NCBI GenBank assembly: GCA_016873315.1
Contig: VGXL01000007.1
Span: forward strand, 1-45,864
Direction of reading: 5' to 3'
DNA: 45,864 nt
Source of the DNA: Phycisphaerae bacterium
GTDB taxonomy: Bacteria; Planctomycetota; Phycisphaerae; Phycisphaerales; SM1A02
The first letter of the stretch is position 1. Every line of letters begins with the position of its first letter. Shown here piece after piece: positions 44,006-45,864 of this stretch. Below the pieces are notes generated by a model, which was not told the DNA's origin, made no database searches, and was given only the letters and a program-made list of their open reading frames with translations. The position numbers were made by a program, and so were the translations under genes.

Positions 44006-44686
44006 ATGGGTGCCGTGGTGCAGCGCGCAAGTGTAGATCAGCCCCTTCCCGAAGGCATCGGCTTCCGTGTCCTTTGGCATGACCGCTGGCTGCTCGTGTT
44101 GGACAAGGACAGCGGCCTGCTCAGCGTGCCGGGCATCGGCTCGGACAAGGCCGATTGCCTTGCCAGCCGCGCAGCCCGGTGCTTCCCGGGGGTGCGCATC
44201 GTGCATCGGCTCGACCGCGACACCAGCGGCTGCATCGTCATGGCGCTCGATGCCCGGACGCACCGCGAACTCAGCGTGCAGTTCCAGGAACGGACGGTCG
44301 GCAAGGTCTACGAGGCCCTGGTCCACGGCATCGTGACCGGCGACGAGGGCCTGATCGACCTGCCGCTGCGCAAGGACCTCGTCAACGCACCACTGCAGGT
44401 CGTTGACCATGTGCACGGTCGGCCCGCGCAGACGGGCTGGCGCGTGCTGTCACGCGATGCTGCGCGCGACACCACGAGGCTGGAACTCCTGCCGCGCACC
44501 GGACGCAGCCATCAACTGCGCGTGCACTGCCGCGAGCTCGGTCACCCGATCCTCGGCGATGACCTCTACGCGCTGCCGGCGGTGCGCGCGATGGCACCGC
44601 GACTCTGCCTGCACGCACGCTCCGTGGGCTTCACGCACCCGGCCACCGGTGAGCGCATGCTGGTCGAGTGCCAGACGCCGTTCTGA
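44006..44686 (+). CDS. RluA-family RNA pseudouridine synthase
   Basis: Converts specific uridines in rRNA or tRNA to pseudouridine. The 226-residue catalytic core contains HDRWLLVLDKDSGLLSVPG, the active-site motif RIVHRLDRDTSGCIVMA with catalytic Asp70, GKVYEALVHG, LLPRTGRSHQLRVHCRELGHPILGDDLY and RLCLHARSVGFTHP. There is no S4 domain, so it resembles RluA more than RluC or RluD; the target site cannot be read. The ATG at 44006 is the first reasonable start, but a GTG at 44015 or 44018 is possible. It is divergent from the lipoprotein gene with only 6 bases between starts. Confidence 0.85.
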   Translation: MGAVVQRASVDQPLPEGIGFRVLWHDRWLLVLDKDSGLLSVPGIGSDKADCLASRAARCFPGVRIVHRLDRDTSGCIVMALDARTHRELSVQFQERTVGKVYEALVHGIVTGDEGLIDLPLRKDLVNAPLQVVDHVHGRPAQTGWRVLSRDAARDTTRLELLPRTGRSHQLRVHCRELGHPILGDDLYALPAVRAMAPRLCLHARSVGFTHPATGERMLVECQTPF

Positions 44687-44745
44687 ACGCGACGGCTGGG
44701 CAGGACGCTCAGGTCGTTCGCCGGGGGCAGCACGGTCAACACGCG

Positions 44746-45852
44746 TCACGGAGTCCTGGCCACGCGGAATCCCACGGTGCCGGGGGAGTTCTCTGGGGCA
44801 AGGGCGGCCCGGTACGACGCGCGACAGGTGTTGGTGCTGTCGAATCGGGTTTCAAAGCATCCGCCCCGGACGACGCGTGTGGAGCCCTTGTCCGGCCCCG
44901 GGGGATTGTTCTGCGGACTGCTCCCGTAGTAGTTCATGTCGTACTGGTCACTCACCCACTCAATCACATTCCCCGACATGTCGTGCAGGCCGTAGCCGTT
45001 GCCGAACTTGCCACCCACCGGTCGGGTCTGGGTGCCCTCATTGGCCGCGTACCACGCGATGTTCACCAGTTGGCTGTCGTCGTTCGTACCGTTGAGACTG
45101 CCCGCGAATCCATGGAACGCCGTCGTGGTGCCCGCCCGGTACGCGTACTCCCACTCGGCTTCCGTGGGAAGCCGCATGCCAGGGGTGAGGAATCCCTGGA
45201 TCATGTCCCAACTCACCCGCTCCACCGGGCGGTTGGGGACTTCGGTGGCAGACACCTCTTCGCTCACGCTCTGGAAGTAGCTCGGGTTCAATCCCATCCG
45301 CGCCTGCCACTGCGCCTGCGTCACTTCGTACCGGCCCATGTAGAACGCGTTGGTCAGGGTCACCGTGTGGACAGGGCTCTCATCAGGGTTGCAGGGGAAC
45401 CACTGCGACGCGCTGCAGCCCATCTGGAACGAGCCCGGCGGAATCAGCACGAACTCGATCTGCGTGGCTGTGTCCTTCACGCGCCAGGCCAAGCCGGTCG
45501 CCGTGATGGCAGCTCGGAGGTTGGCATTGGTCACTACCGAAGGATCAGGCCACGCCTCGATGAGCGTGGCCCACGCTGGCGTGGTGACGCATGGCCCCCA
45601 TGCACCAAGCAGGGCCGCCAGATCCGCGCCCCCGACAACACCATCCCCGTTGATGTCCGATCCCGGCTGTTGCGAGCCGTCAGTTGCCCATGCCGCCATC
45701 AAGACGCTCAGGTCCATCCCGCCCACCATGCCGTCGTCCGTCAGGTCAGCCGGGCATTGGGCATGGGTTGCAGCGGTCAGGAGCAGGGCGCATGGAATCG
45801 TCACGAGTCCCGTCAGGATCCTGTGCACGACATGTTGTGGTTCAGTACGCAT
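44746..45852 (-). CDS. Exported FGE/SUMF1-like protein with dockerin-type calcium motifs
   Basis: A 368-residue protein with a signal peptide (about 1-31). Residues 33-88 hold two EF-hand/dockerin-like loops (DLTDDGMVGGMDLSVLMAAW and DINGDGVVGGADLAALLGAW), a layout common in exported planctomycete proteins, usually C-terminal but here N-terminal. The rest (about 125-368) is a sulfatase-modifying-factor-like domain: IPPGSFQMG, PVHTVTLTNAFYMGRYEVTQAQW, MRLPTEAEWEYAYRAG, GLHDMSGNVIEWVSD and TRVVRGGCF. The two-cysteine site of true formylglycine-generating enzymes is not intact (only NTC fits), so it is probably a binding or non-canonical member. The start follows GGAGG (45864 to 45860), 7 bases away. 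Confidence 0.82.
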   Translation of the reverse strand: MRTEPQHVVHRILTGLVTIPCALLLTAATHAQCPADLTDDGMVGGMDLSVLMAAWATDGSQQPGSDINGDGVVGGADLAALLGAWGPCVTTPAWATLIEAWPDPSVVTNANLRAAITATGLAWRVKDTATQIEFVLIPPGSFQMGCSASQWFPCNPDESPVHTVTLTNAFYMGRYEVTQAQWQARMGLNPSYFQSVSEEVSATEVPNRPVERVSWDMIQGFLTPGMRLPTEAEWEYAYRAGTTTAFHGFAGSLNGTNDDSQLVNIAWYAANEGTQTRPVGGKFGNGYGLHDMSGNVIEWVSDQYDMNYYGSSPQNNPPGPDKGSTRVVRGGCFETRFDSTNTCRASYRAALAPENSPGTVGFRVARTP

Positions 45853-45864
45853 CGTCGGACCTCC

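Overview
The window is a high-GC, gene-dense stretch of bacterial chromosome, most probably from a planctomycete of the Phycisphaerae/Phycisphaerales type. The evidence is a bL34 protein with the planctomycete-like N-terminus MHYPH, a secreted protein carrying two GDG..GGADL..LLGAWG-type (dockerin/EF-hand-like) motifs in front of a formylglycine-generating-enzyme-like domain, a class II (B12-dependent) ribonucleotide reductase as the RNR, and the general codon and GC bias. This placement is an inference. I see no phage, insertion sequence, CRISPR array, rRNA or tRNA gene.

Layout. 1-3658: phosphate module pstS(partial)-pstC-pstA-pstB-phoU, with 4-bp stop/start overlaps. 3798-5731: bL34 (a 44-residue gene), shikimate kinase, then RNase III and a PilZ-domain protein on the minus strand. 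5868-8302: ketol-acid reductoisomerase-like protein, undecaprenyl-diphosphatase and a small membrane-anchored protein. 8338-11024 (minus): NAD-dependent DNA ligase and a hotdog-fold protein. 11071-15527 (plus): TIM-barrel isomerase-like protein, a cysteine-less FmdB-like protein, a polytopic membrane protein, pantothenate synthetase and a double-thioredoxin-fold exported protein. 15557-19001 (minus): S-adenosylhomocysteinase, a methyltransferase and a long-chain polyprenyl diphosphate synthase. 19115-23316: exported protein with three CC-x-x-C modules, DinG-type helicase, ChaN-like lipoprotein and STAS protein. 23375-28801 (plus): imidazolonepropionase-like, methionine aminopeptidase, SerA and prolyl oligopeptidase. 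28815-31085 (minus): PcrA/UvrD helicase. 31222-36272: deoxynucleotide supply unit dcd-nrdJ with an NrdR-type operator, a long leader and a double terminator. 36328-40331 (plus): small membrane protein, B12-binding/MeaB GTPase fusion, UPF0316 protein and a PrpD-family protein. 40357-43999 (minus): beta-propeller lipoprotein, L-aspartate oxidase and a small lipoprotein. 44006-45852: RluA-type pseudouridine synthase and the FGE-like protein.

How it works together. Most genes are housekeeping: phosphate uptake, dNTP synthesis and DNA repair or replication (ligase, PcrA, DinG, Dcd, NrdJ), cofactor and amino-acid synthesis (PanC, NadB, AroK, SerA) and envelope lipid carrier metabolism (UppP, polyprenyl synthase). 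Cobalamin dependence appears twice (NrdJ and the B12/MeaB fusion). Genes inside operons often overlap as ATGA or GTGA. Many operon-leading genes instead have a TANNNT box 6-12 nt before the start codon and no Shine-Dalgarno sequence, which suggests leaderless transcripts.

Most worth a second look: tandem NrdR-like boxes exactly 31 bp apart before dcd-nrdJ; a possible structured RNA between nrdJ and its duplicated terminator; an imidazolonepropionase-like protein with two active-site acids changed to amides; a KARI-like protein with Cys in place of the catalytic His; and the recurring leaderless-promoter signature. All family assignments were made by reading motifs, without database searches.
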